A stretch of 6,099 nucleotides of DNA from Planctomycetaceae bacterium (GCA_002737585.1 NSIA01000169.1:1-6099), one strand, 5' to 3'; shown: positions 1 to 5,521, numbered from the stretch's first letter. Numbers and translations: made by a program. Notes: generated by a model from the sequence alone, not told the origin.

Positions 1-1
1 G

Positions 2-928
2 TCGCAGCAGCACCATGACATTCGGCCAATGTCGAACGGAAACATTCTCTGCGTGGTCTGGGATATTCGATCGGTAGCGGAACAAACCGCCGCTGGTCGG
101 ATCAACGCTACAGCCTCGGTGTGGTCTGAGCAGATTTTGGAACTCAAACCAACCGGCACTGCCACCTACGACATTGTCTGGCAGTGGAAAGCGTGGGACC
201 ACCTTGCGCAAGATGTCGCACCCGGATCTGCAAATTACACCGTTGTTGCAAGCCATCCAGAACTGATTGACGCCAATTACAGTCCCGCTGCCTCGCCGGT
301 TGATTGGATTCATATGAATTCCATCGACTACAACGCCGAGCGTGACGAGATTGTGGTGAGTTCGCGTTCCTGGTCAGAACTGTGGGTGATTGACCACTCA
401 ACAACCACGGCGCAAGCTGCTTCGCACACCGGCGGCGCGCGTGGTCGTGGCGGCGACCTTCTCTATCGATGGGGAAATCCATTGGCCTCGCGTCGCGGAA
501 CGACGCCCGATCGCAATTTCTATGTGTGTCACTCTGCCACGTGGATTCCTGCTGGAATGCCCGGCGCGGGCAACATCATGGTGTTTAACAATGGCGATCG
601 CACCGGCAATGCCAACGACTGGTCACAGGTTGTAGAACTTGCGCCACCGCGTGATACATCGGGGGGCTACGTTGTTCCCTCCACCGCAGCGTTTGGCCCA
701 ACAATCCCAACATGGACGGTGGGTAGCGCGGGTGCGTTCTATGGCGGCCCAACCCAATGCGGCGCATTCCGCACACTCAGCAACACCACGCTCATCACAC
801 TGACTTCTTCGGACACACTGTTTGAAGTGGATGCTTCGGGGAACACCATTTCCACGCGGACCCTCACCGGCAGCGTCGCTCGGGTGCCTCGCTATCGGCT
901 GGTGAACGGCCTGTGGATTGGGCCATGA
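2..928 (+). CDS. ASST-like arylsulfotransferase family protein, 3' part (5' end outside window)
   Basis: The reading frame is open from the left edge. The residues before the first in-window ATG (position 29) read SQQHHDIRPM, which continues the family pattern HHD-(x)n-NGN-I-L seen at 11-52. The ATG at 29 is therefore internal and the true start lies upstream. Further family-like segments are an Asp-His Trp-x-Trp stretch (WQWKAWDHL), HPELIDANY, DWIHMNSIDYN (about 302-331), WVIDHSTTT, GGDLLYRWGNP, a His in CHSATWIPAGMPG (about 526-561) and GNIMVFNNGDR. Known members of this beta-propeller family (ASST / Arylsulfotrans) move sulfate between phenolic compounds using a catalytic His and are usually exported, but many planctomycete members have no tested substrate. 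The C-terminus is complete and ends in a short RYRLVNGLWIGP tail. The usual QHDA around the family His reads CHSA here. Whether the protein is active, and whether it has a signal peptide, cannot be judged from this part. Confidence 0.85.
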   Translation, partial: SQQHHDIRPMSNGNILCVVWDIRSVAEQTAAGRINATASVWSEQILELKPTGTATYDIVWQWKAWDHLAQDVAPGSANYTVVASHPELIDANYSPAASPVDWIHMNSIDYNAERDEIVVSSRSWSELWVIDHSTTTAQAASHTGGARGRGGDLLYRWGNPLASRRGTTPDRNFYVCHSATWIPAGMPGAGNIMVFNNGDRTGNANDWSQVVELAPPRDTSGGYVVPSTAAFGPTIPTWTVGSAGAFYGGPTQCGAFRTLSNTTLITLTSSDTLFEVDASGNTISTRTLTGSVARVPRYRLVNGLWIGP

Positions 929-960
929 TGGCGCTTGATGGCGCGTGATGGCGCTTGATG
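926..960. repeat. 10-bp tandem repeat, 3.5 copies
   Basis: The unit TGATGGCGCT starts at 926, 936 (last base G instead of T) and 946, followed by a half copy TGATG at 956-960. The first unit begins with the stop codon of the upstream sulfotransferase gene. Each unit contains TGATG, a stop codon overlapping a start codon. Because the period is 10, successive TGA triplets fall in different frames, so all three plus-strand frames are closed within 31 bases. It probably arose by replication slippage. Confidence 0.9.
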
Positions 961-989
961 ACCACCGTTCGTACACTCGCGTGTCGTGA
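928..989 (+). other. Chain of two tiny ORFs linking the sulfotransferase stop to the holB start
   Basis: ATG 928 overlaps the sulfotransferase TGA (926-928) and encodes MALDGA, ending at TGA 946-948. ATG 948 overlaps that stop and encodes MALDDHRSYTRVS, ending at TGA 987-989. This last stop overlaps the holB GTG (986-988) as GTGA. The chain of overlaps is seen directly. That ribosomes use it for termination-reinitiation is inference. No Shine-Dalgarno precedes these tiny ORFs and the peptides are unlikely to have functions of their own. Confidence 0.4.
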
Positions 990-2113
990 CGGCTTCACAC
1001 CACATTCTTGGTCAATCGCGCGCGCTTCGTGCACTTGGGTGTGCGCTTGCAAGTGGGAACGTGCACCATGCCTGGATTTTTCACGGTCCAGCTGGGGTAG
1101 GGAAGTTTCGAACCGCTGAGGAATTTGCTCGGATCCTGCTTGATCCAGCGAGTACCGCTAGTCATCGCGCAACGTTGCAGGCGCCGCGCGATACACCGTG
1201 CGCACGGCTGATTGACGCTGGCACTCATCCCGATTTCCACGTCATTCGCAAAGAACTTGCCGCCATCAGCGAGAGCCGCGAACTACGCGATCGCAAGCAA
1301 ATGAACATTCCGCTTGAACTGCTGCGGGAGCGAATGCTCGGCGGGGTCACCAGCAGCGGTCGTCACCACGAAAGCGGCGTGTTTCGCACCGCGTCGCTTG
1401 GTCATGGCAAGGTGTTCATCATTGACGAGGCCGAACTCCTTGATGCTGATGGCCAAAACGCCATGCTCAAGACTCTTGAAGAGCCGCCCGCTGGAACCAC
1501 CATTGTGTTGGTGACGCAGCAGGAAGATCGCCTGTTGCCAACCATTCGCAGTCGGTGTCAGCGTGTTGCATTTGGTCCACTCGGCGCGCAGGAAATGGCG
1601 CAGTGGTGGAACACTGATGGTCCTTCGCTTCCGGAGGGTGATCGGGCGTTCATCGAGGCATTTGCTGAGGGGTCACCAGGCATGGCGGCCCGCGCCGTTC
1701 AGCACGGAATTGCTGCCTGGAATGCCGAACTTTCCCCACTCTTTGATGCGCTGGAGAGTGGTCGCTACCCACCAGGTTTGTCAGATCGAATGGCTGAAAT
1801 TGCAGACGAATTTGCAAAGGCAATTGTGGATGCGGACGACAGCGCTTCTAAGGAAGCAGCAAATCGCTTAGGCGTCCGTTTGCTCGCACAACTATTGGGA
1901 CTTCGCGTGCGCCGCGCGCTTGCAGTTGCAGCGGCGTCGAATGACACCGGTGCACTTGAGCGCTGGATTGGTGCCAGTGAAATACTCTCAGAGTTTGAGC
2001 AGCACGTTCGTTCAGCAGTGAACTTGAAGCATGCATTTGCCAATCTCGTTGCGCAGTGGGTGACTCGACTGGCACCACAGCAGGCAGCGACCGGAGCCGG
2101 CCGTGGCCGCTGA
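986..2113 (+). CDS. holB: DNA polymerase III, delta' subunit (clamp loader)
   Basis: The 375-residue protein is a AAA+ clamp-loader subunit. Delta' acts with DnaX and delta to open and load the sliding clamp DnaN onto primed DNA. Visible motifs are the N-terminal ILGQSRA helix, Walker A GPAGVGK (34-40), the LIDAGTHPDFHVI segment typical of delta'/DnaX (75-87), Walker B VFIIDEAE (143-150), NAMLKTLEEPP (158-168), sensor 1 around VLVTQQ (174-179) and the arginine-finger motif SRC (189-191). The helical C-terminal collar follows. The zinc module of the family normally has four Cys; only C72 remains, in the place of the last one. The start is GTG 986, the only plausible start before the conserved region; no Shine-Dalgarno is visible. 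Its stop lies inside the next gene. DnaX is the main alternative, but the protein lacks a long C-terminal tail and the LIDAGTHPD context fits delta'. Confidence in the clamp-loader assignment is high. Confidence 0.9.
   Translation: MTASHHILGQSRALRALGCALASGNVHHAWIFHGPAGVGKFRTAEEFARILLDPASTASHRATLQAPRDTPCARLIDAGTHPDFHVIRKELAAISESRELRDRKQMNIPLELLRERMLGGVTSSGRHHESGVFRTASLGHGKVFIIDEAELLDADGQNAMLKTLEEPPAGTTIVLVTQQEDRLLPTIRSRCQRVAFGPLGAQEMAQWWNTDGPSLPEGDRAFIEAFAEGSPGMAARAVQHGIAAWNAELSPLFDALESGRYPPGLSDRMAEIADEFAKAIVDADDSASKEAANRLGVRLLAQLLGLRVRRALAVAAASNDTGALERWIGASEILSEFEQHVRSAVNLKHAFANLVAQWVTRLAPQQAATGAGRGR
2093..2096 (+). promoter_or_regulatory. Shine-Dalgarno GGAG for the CYTH gene, inside holB
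   Basis: GGAG lies 6 bases before the GTG at 2103, within the last codons of holB. It supports the GTG start and independent or coupled initiation at the overlap. Confidence 0.6.
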
Positions 2114-2642
2114 GATTGAACGTGTCTACTTGCTGCGTGCGCTACCGACACCATTGCCACGCGGCGAAGTGTGGCGTATTGATCAGGGCTATTTGCCGCT
2201 CCAATCCCAAGTGATTGATGGCAATTCGCACGGCTCAGGCGCGCCCATCCCTTCACATCAACTTGAAGGCCGCCTGCGGCGCATCACACATTCCGACGGC
2301 TCGGTTGAGCACATTCACACCATCAAGAGCGGCGTTGGGCTAGTCCGTCAGGAAACAGAACGCAGTATCGATGCCGAGACATTTGCGCGCGAGTGGCCAC
2401 GAACGGTCGGCCGTCGGTTGGAGAAGGTGCGAACCCGGATATCCGTTGGCGACCGCGTTTGGGAGATCGATCAGTTCACCCACATTCCCCTGGTTCTTGC
2501 GGAGTGCGAGTTGCCCTCAACAGACGCTCCCCTTGATATCCCAGACTGGCTTGCGCCATTCATCGTGCGTGAGGTCACCGAGGAGCCTGCGTTCCGCAAT
2601 GCCGAACTAGCACTCCGTTCTGGGCTGTTGACCGGGCAATAA
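2103..2642 (+). CDS. CYTH-domain protein (triphosphate tunnel metalloenzyme family)
   Basis: The 179-residue protein is one CYTH domain. Proteins of this superfamily bind triphosphates in an eight-stranded beta tunnel with charged walls and Mg or Mn; known activities include tripolyphosphatase, thiamine triphosphatase and class IV adenylate cyclase. Visible features are the N-terminal EIER (4-7), RLRR (57-60), a tunnel Lys in HTIKSG (72-77), QETER (83-87), EKVRTRI (107-113), VWEIDQF (119-125), the strand LAECELP (132-138) and the C-terminal REVTEEPAFRNAELA (156-170). The signature ExExK is changed: E4-x-E6 is kept but the Lys position is V8. GTG 2103 is chosen because it is preceded by GGAG and puts EIER at the N-terminus as in relatives. 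It overlaps holB by 11 bases, so the two are probably one transcript with coupled translation. The substrate cannot be told from the sequence; the domain assignment is firm. Confidence 0.85.
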   Translation: MAAEIERVYLLRALPTPLPRGEVWRIDQGYLPLQSQVIDGNSHGSGAPIPSHQLEGRLRRITHSDGSVEHIHTIKSGVGLVRQETERSIDAETFAREWPRTVGRRLEKVRTRISVGDRVWEIDQFTHIPLVLAECELPSTDAPLDIPDWLAPFIVREVTEEPAFRNAELALRSGLLTGQ

Positions 2643-2650
2643 TCCGGCGG

Positions 2651-2676
2651 TCGCGCGCGTGGTGCGCGCCGCGCGA
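2651..2676 (+). terminator. GC-rich inverted repeat after the CYTH gene, possible terminator
   Basis: TCGCGCG (2651-2657) pairs with CGCGCGA (2670-2676) over a 12-base loop, 8 bases after the CYTH stop. Only three T follow, so it would be a poor rho-independent terminator. The alternating CG run makes several pairings possible. Confidence 0.3.
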
Positions 2677-2683
2677 TTTCCGT

Positions 2684-2689
2684 TACGAT
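2684..2689 (+). promoter_or_regulatory. Possible -10 element for atpC
   Basis: TACGAT matches the TATAAT consensus at four of six positions and lies 47 bases before the atpC ATG. I see no -35 box at the usual distance. It is offered because atpC is separated from the upstream gene by 94 bases with a hairpin between them. Confidence 0.2.
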
Positions 2690-2736
2690 TTGTGCCTCAA
2701 TCCTGCGGTCGGCACCGCATCACCAAGGCAAACACT

Positions 2737-3156
2737 ATGTCCTTCACCTGCGCCATCGTCACTCCATCCGACGCCATTCTTGATACCCCCGCTTCCTATG
2801 CAAGCTTTGAAGCATGGGACGGTCAGCAGGGTGTTGCAACAGGCGCTTCGGCTTTCCTGACCAAGCTGGGAACCGGTGTGGTGACTGTGCAGACCGATGG
2901 CGGCGCATCCCGGGTGTTCGTGCTTGACGGCGGATTCGCGCAGATGGACGGCAGCCGCCTGACCTTGCTGACCGAGAAGGCCATGGAGGCCTCTGGTATC
3001 GATATCACCGCCGCCGAGCGCGAACTGGCCGACGCCAATGCCAAGGTCCTTGGCTCTGGCGATCGTGCTGCAACCCTCGACGAGCGTGCATCAATTGAGC
3101 GCGCACAACGCCTTGCGCGAGCCAAGATCATGGCAGCCCAGGCCGCCCGGAAGTAA
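2737..3156 (+). CDS. atpC: F1F0 ATP synthase epsilon subunit
   Basis: The 139-residue protein has the usual two-part build of F1 epsilon: an N-terminal beta sandwich (about 1-85) and a C-terminal helical hairpin (about 91-139, TAAERELADANAKV then ERAQRLARAKIMAAQAARK). Epsilon sits on the central stalk with gamma, couples F1 to the c-ring and can inhibit ATP hydrolysis. Family marks are the start FTCAIVTPSDAI, WDGQQGV (28-34), TKLGTGVVTV (42-51), VFVLDGGFAQM (60-70) and LTLLTEKA (76-83). The frame stays open upstream to 2659, but ATG 2737 places the first strand at the N-terminus as in relatives and has a weak AAGG 8 bases before it. The conserved loop usually read as GxxPGHAPL is GVATGASAFL here, lacking the Pro and His. 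The usual partner atpD is not upstream; the neighbours are a CYTH gene and scpB. Family assignment is good. Confidence 0.85.
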   Translation: MSFTCAIVTPSDAILDTPASYASFEAWDGQQGVATGASAFLTKLGTGVVTVQTDGGASRVFVLDGGFAQMDGSRLTLLTEKAMEASGIDITAAERELADANAKVLGSGDRAATLDERASIERAQRLARAKIMAAQAARK

Positions 3157-3208
3157 TCGTTCGATTGGCGTGGCAACCTGATGCCGCGGTTTTTGGCACA
3201 CTACACCC

Positions 3209-3928
3209 ATGACCCCAAAGAGCGCACCTGCGCCCTCGACCTTTGCACTGATGGCCGAATCGGCAGAGCAGGCGATTCCCTGCTTTGACCTGCCGTTAGA
3301 GCAGCGCGTCGAAGCAGTATTGATGGTGGCCGATCGCCCTGTATCGGAGTCACGCGTTGCTGAACTCTTGGGGATTATCGATGTCGCCCCCGTGAAGCGC
3401 CGCCGCAAGAAGGCTGACGCCAACACTGATTCTGAATCGGAAACTGATACAGCAGTGGCACCAGTGGTTGAAGAACCAGCGGTCGAGGAAACGCCACAAC
3501 AGAAGCGCGCCGCTGCGCAGGTACGTGACGCGATCGACGCATTGAATGTTCGGTATGCGGCAGATGGTCGAACATTCCGTATCGAGAGCGTGGCGGGTGG
3601 TCGTCAACTGATGACGCTGCCTGCATTTGGACCAATCGTTGCGCGCTTGAAGGGCGTACGAGAGCAGGGCCGATTGACACAGGCTGCACTGGAGACCTTG
3701 GCGATTGTTGCATATCGGCAGCCGCTCTTACGCGCAGACCTGGAATCAATCCGTGGCGTGGCGTGTGGCGAAGTCCTGCGCAGCCTGATGGAACGCCGCT
3801 TGGTAAAGATCGTCGGTCGCGCTGATGAGGTTGGCCGGCCGATGCTTTACGGAACCACCACTGAGTTCCTCAAGCAGTTTGGCATTGGCAAACTTGACGA
3901 CCTGCCGAACGCAAAAGATCTGAAATAG
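3209..3928 (+). CDS. scpB: Segregation and condensation protein B
   Basis: ScpB (239 residues) dimerises and binds the kleisin ScpA, which closes the SMC ring; the complex organises and separates chromosomes in the cytoplasm. The C-terminal winged helix is very clear: LTQAALETLAIVAYRQPLLRADLESIRGV (156-184), GEVLRSLMERRLVKIVGRADEVGRPMLYGTT (187-217) and EFLKQFGIGKLDDLP (219-233). The first winged helix is split: LEQRVEAVLMVADRPVSESRVAELLGI (30-56) and VRDAIDALNVRYAADGRTFRIESVAGGRQLMT (105-136) are separated by about 48 residues where relatives have roughly ten. That insert starts basic (KRRRKK, 63-68), then becomes rich in Asp, Glu, Thr, Val and Pro (about 70-97). ATG 3209 is the first start in frame; ATG 3251 (residue 15) is an alternative, and neither has a clear Shine-Dalgarno. 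ScpA is not next to it. The gene ends convergently with the secreted protein gene on the other strand. Confidence 0.93.
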   Translation: MTPKSAPAPSTFALMAESAEQAIPCFDLPLEQRVEAVLMVADRPVSESRVAELLGIIDVAPVKRRRKKADANTDSESETDTAVAPVVEEPAVEETPQQKRAAAQVRDAIDALNVRYAADGRTFRIESVAGGRQLMTLPAFGPIVARLKGVREQGRLTQAALETLAIVAYRQPLLRADLESIRGVACGEVLRSLMERRLVKIVGRADEVGRPMLYGTTTEFLKQFGIGKLDDLPNAKDLK

Positions 3929-3970
3929 GTCAGCCACGTTGAAGGCATTGGGGGTTGGGTGGCATTCCTA

Positions 3971-3982
3971 GCGTGTACACGC
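3971..3982. repeat. 12-bp perfect palindrome between convergent genes
   Basis: GCGTGTACACGC reads the same on both strands. It lies 43 bases after the scpB stop, in the non-coding gap. It could be a protein binding site or part of a terminator structure; there is no loop to make it a good RNA hairpin. Confidence 0.5.
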
Positions 3983-3991
3983 CGTGGCGAT

Positions 3992-4039
3992 CTCATTAAA
4001 AATGAGCCGGGCGGCATTGCGTATGACCGCAAGCCGCCC
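3992..4039 (-). terminator. Hairpin terminator for the secreted protein gene, possibly bidirectional
   Basis: GGGCGGC (4009-4015) and TTGCG (4017-4021) pair with CGCAA (4028-4032) and GCCGCCC (4033-4039). This gives a 12-bp stem with one bulged A at 4016 and a 6-base loop. Read on the minus strand it starts 30 bases after the stop at 4070 and is followed, six bases on, by a run of five T (complement of 3998-4002). That run lies in a second small stem, CTCATT (3992-3997) with AATGAG (4001-4006). In the plus direction no T run follows, so for scpB it would work less well. Confidence 0.6.
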
Positions 4040-4069
4040 AGCAGGCGTGTCAGAGAAACATCAATCCCG

Positions 4070-4798
4070 TCATTCGCGCCGACGTCGGCGCTGACTCAAC
4101 CCAACCAATGCGAAGGCAGCCACGGCGCCCGGCGCTGGAATCGCTTCCAACACAAAGGCCGTTGTCAGATCAACTTGGTCTCCAGCACCCAGTTGAAAGA
4201 CCAAGCGGATTCCCATGGCATCACCCATGGCCATTGCTGGTTGGGTGGGAATAGGCTGTCCAAACGCTTCCCCAGGAATCGACGCAACATTGTCTGCGGC
4301 GGAAGTCACCTGAAACGGTGCATTGAGCAGCGAAGCAATGTTGTTATTTACCGCACTGGCACGAATGTAAGCAGTCCAGATTGAGGTGCTTTTTGCGGAT
4401 GCAAAGAGCCCACCATCTGAATTGCCCGTCAGCACACCACTGACCGAGCCACCGGTCAAGCTGCTTGCACCGTGTGCAAATGTACTTGCATTCATATCAA
4501 TCGTGAATGTCTGCACCGACGCTGATGCGTTGATCACCGTGATGAGACCTCCAAAGATCGCACGATTGGAACTGGTGGTGTCCGTGGCGGTCAGCGTAAA
4601 GCTGGACAAGAAGCCAGTTCCAATAAGCGTACTGTTGTAGCTGTATTGAAAGGGGTCTCCCTTGGGTGAGCCGACGGGCGCACTAAATGCTGAGCCGCCT
4701 GAACTTCCGGCGACAGAAATCTGCACCACGGGAATTCCCGCGATCGCTGATCCTGTTAGTGCAGTCACTGCAAGTATTGAACTGAGACAGAACTTCAT
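4070..4798 (-). CDS. Secreted PEP-CTERM-like protein, paralog of the gene at 4899-5444
   Basis: The 242-residue protein has a Sec signal peptide (MKFCLSSILAVTALTGSAIA, likely cut after A20). The C-terminus is a sorting-type tail: PAPG (221-224), a hydrophobic AVAAFALVGL stretch and five Arg (237-241). Such tails in Gram-negative bacteria are recognised by exosortase-like systems; planctomycete variants often lack the Glu of Pro-Glu-Pro. The body is rich in Ser, Thr, Ala and Gly, with alternating hydrophobic residues suggesting beta strands (FTLTATD, QTFTIDMNAS, GGSVSGVLTG, GIRLVFQLGAGD). The middle and end align with the next gene over TGGSVSGVLT, the PF segment and the L-x-F-x-L-x-AGD strand. 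The start at 4798 is chosen over the upstream ATG codons at 4816 and 4885 because AAGAGG lies 6 bases before it and the signal peptide begins there. No enzyme motif is seen; function is unknown, probably a surface or extracellular beta-rich protein. Confidence 0.75.
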   Translation of the reverse strand: MKFCLSSILAVTALTGSAIAGIPVVQISVAGSSGGSAFSAPVGSPKGDPFQYSYNSTLIGTGFLSSFTLTATDTTSSNRAIFGGLITVINASASVQTFTIDMNASTFAHGASSLTGGSVSGVLTGNSDGGLFASAKSTSIWTAYIRASAVNNNIASLLNAPFQVTSAADNVASIPGEAFGQPIPTQPAMAMGDAMGIRLVFQLGAGDQVDLTTAFVLEAIPAPGAVAAFALVGLSQRRRRRE

Positions 4799-4804
4799 CT
4801 CGGA

Positions 4805-4810
4805 CCTCTT
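4805..4810 (-). promoter_or_regulatory. Ribosome binding site deciding the start at 4798
   Basis: On the minus strand AAGAGG lies 6 bases upstream of ATG 4798, within a purine run AGGAAGAGG. The in-frame ATG at 4816 has no such site, so this fixes the start. Confidence 0.65.
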
Positions 4811-4837
4811 CCTCATCGGTGTGTTAATGCTGAACAA

Positions 4838-4867
4838 ACTATACGAAGTTAAATTACTGCGATCCAA
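4838..4867 (-). promoter_or_regulatory. Candidate promoter of the 4070-4798 gene
   Basis: On the minus strand a -10 box TATAGT (4843-4838, five of six with consensus) is preceded by TTGGAT (4867-4862, matching only TTG of the -35 consensus) with an 18-base spacer. It lies in an AT-rich stretch within the 100-base gap between the two secreted protein genes. Transcription would start near 4831 and leave a leader of about 33 bases. This suggests the downstream paralog can be expressed on its own. Confidence 0.45.
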
Positions 4868-4898
4868 GCCGCCACATGCAAGCAATCAATGTCACGGA

Positions 4899-5444
4899 TC
4901 AGCTCTTTCGGCGCCGACCGTTCGTTGCACAACCCGCACAGGCCAACAGAGCGAGGGCACCAGGTCCCGGAACTACGTTGAACGTGTAGGCGAATGAAAC
5001 GGCATCACCGGCGCTAAGCGTGAAACGAAGCACCACGCCCGCATTGCCATCACCCGGCACGCCGGCAGGCACTGGGACGCCGGCGAAACTAGCAGGCGCA
5101 GTGGCTCCACTCAAAAACTGCCCGACTGCATAGCTGAACGGGGAGTTCCAGAGGGTTTGCACCGCGACATCGTTGATAGTGGCTGTGTAGACGGGATTAC
5201 CGGCAGGATTACTACTTAACGTCGCACCGTTCCCGTTGAGGTCGGTGAGGGTTGCAGTGACCGAGCCATTCATCACCGTTCCAACAGAGCCGCCAGAAAC
5301 CGGCGAGTACTGGTAGTACGTGTATGTTCTGCTTGAGCCAGACATGTTGTAGAAGGACTGCGATCCGGAAACGACGCCAGCCGAGGCTGAGAGTCCAGTT
5401 CCGAGTGCCGCAACGCATGCGATAGACCAATGAATAGAGACCAT
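4899..5444 (-). CDS. Secreted PEP-CTERM-like protein, paralog of the gene at 4070-4798
   Basis: The 181-residue protein starts with a signal peptide (MVSIHWSIACVAALGTGLSASA, likely cut around A22). It ends in PGPG (159-162), a hydrophobic ALALLACAGCA stretch and a short basic tail RRRKS, the same tail plan as its neighbour but with only three Arg and a Lys. The mature part is a Tyr, Ser, Gly and Thr rich beta-type domain: SRTYTYYQYS (38-47), NGSVTATLTDLNGNG (59-73), VYTATINDVAVQTL (85-98), PFSYAVG (102-108) and VVLRFTLSAGDAVSFAYTFNVVPGPG (137-162). The last block and the GSV-x-x-x-LT strand align with the neighbour, so the pair arose by duplication and then diverged; this one lacks the first 60 or so residues of the other. 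A strong Shine-Dalgarno fixes the start. Function is unknown; it is probably surface-sorted or secreted. No catalytic motif is visible. Confidence 0.75.
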   Translation of the reverse strand: MVSIHWSIACVAALGTGLSASAGVVSGSQSFYNMSGSSRTYTYYQYSPVSGGSVGTVMNGSVTATLTDLNGNGATLSSNPAGNPVYTATINDVAVQTLWNSPFSYAVGQFLSGATAPASFAGVPVPAGVPGDGNAGVVLRFTLSAGDAVSFAYTFNVVPGPGALALLACAGCATNGRRRKS

Positions 5445-5451
5445 GTGCCCT

Positions 5452-5458
5452 CCTCCTT
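5452..5458 (-). promoter_or_regulatory. Consensus Shine-Dalgarno for the 4899-5444 gene
   Basis: On the minus strand AAGGAGG lies 7 bases upstream of ATG 5444, a full match to the anti-Shine-Dalgarno sequence. It is the best ribosome binding site in the window and stands out against the weak or absent sites of the plus-strand housekeeping genes. Confidence 0.85.
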
Positions 5459-5498
5459 TAGGGGGACACGGCCAAACCCTTTCCCTCAGGTACGGCCG

Positions 5499-5504
5499 AT
5501 TATT
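5499..5504 (-). promoter_or_regulatory. Possible -10 element for the 4899-5444 gene
   Basis: AATAAT on the minus strand matches TATAAT at five of six positions, about 55 bases before the ATG. No good -35 box lies 16 to 18 bases upstream (the closest TTG hexamer, TTGTCT, is 24 bases away). Confidence 0.25.
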
Positions 5505-5521
5505 GTTTTCCGAACGCTTCT

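Noticed and set aside
972..977. TACACT as a -10 box giving a leaderless holB transcript
   Set aside because: The only nearby -35-like hexamer, TTGATG at 955-960, is just 11 bases away, so the element is not convincing alone.
2659..2736. Upstream in-frame extension of atpC starting at GTG 2659
   Set aside because: It would begin inside the GC-rich inverted repeat, adds 26 basic residues not found in epsilon subunits, and ATG 2737 fits the family N-terminus.
3172..3195. GGCA-N6-TGCC followed by a T run as an atpC terminator
   Set aside because: The stem is only 4 bp and the T run is separated from it by GCGG, too weak to call.
3194..3208. TTGGCACACTACACCC just before scpB, resembling a -24 element
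   Set aside because: No GC follows at the -12 position and it would abut the start codon.
3959..4384. Open frame on the plus strand opposite the secreted protein gene, with others at 4386-4640 and 4662-4997
   Set aside because: They mirror the minus-strand gene, which has a signal peptide, sorting tail and ribosome binding site. The translations have no recognisable features.
4840..4851. 12-base match to one arm of loxP (TATACGAAGTTA), also resembling the right half of a dif site
   Set aside because: The partner arm at the right spacing is absent and a full dif-like 28-mer matches at only about 16 positions. It overlaps a plausible promoter, so chance is the simpler explanation.
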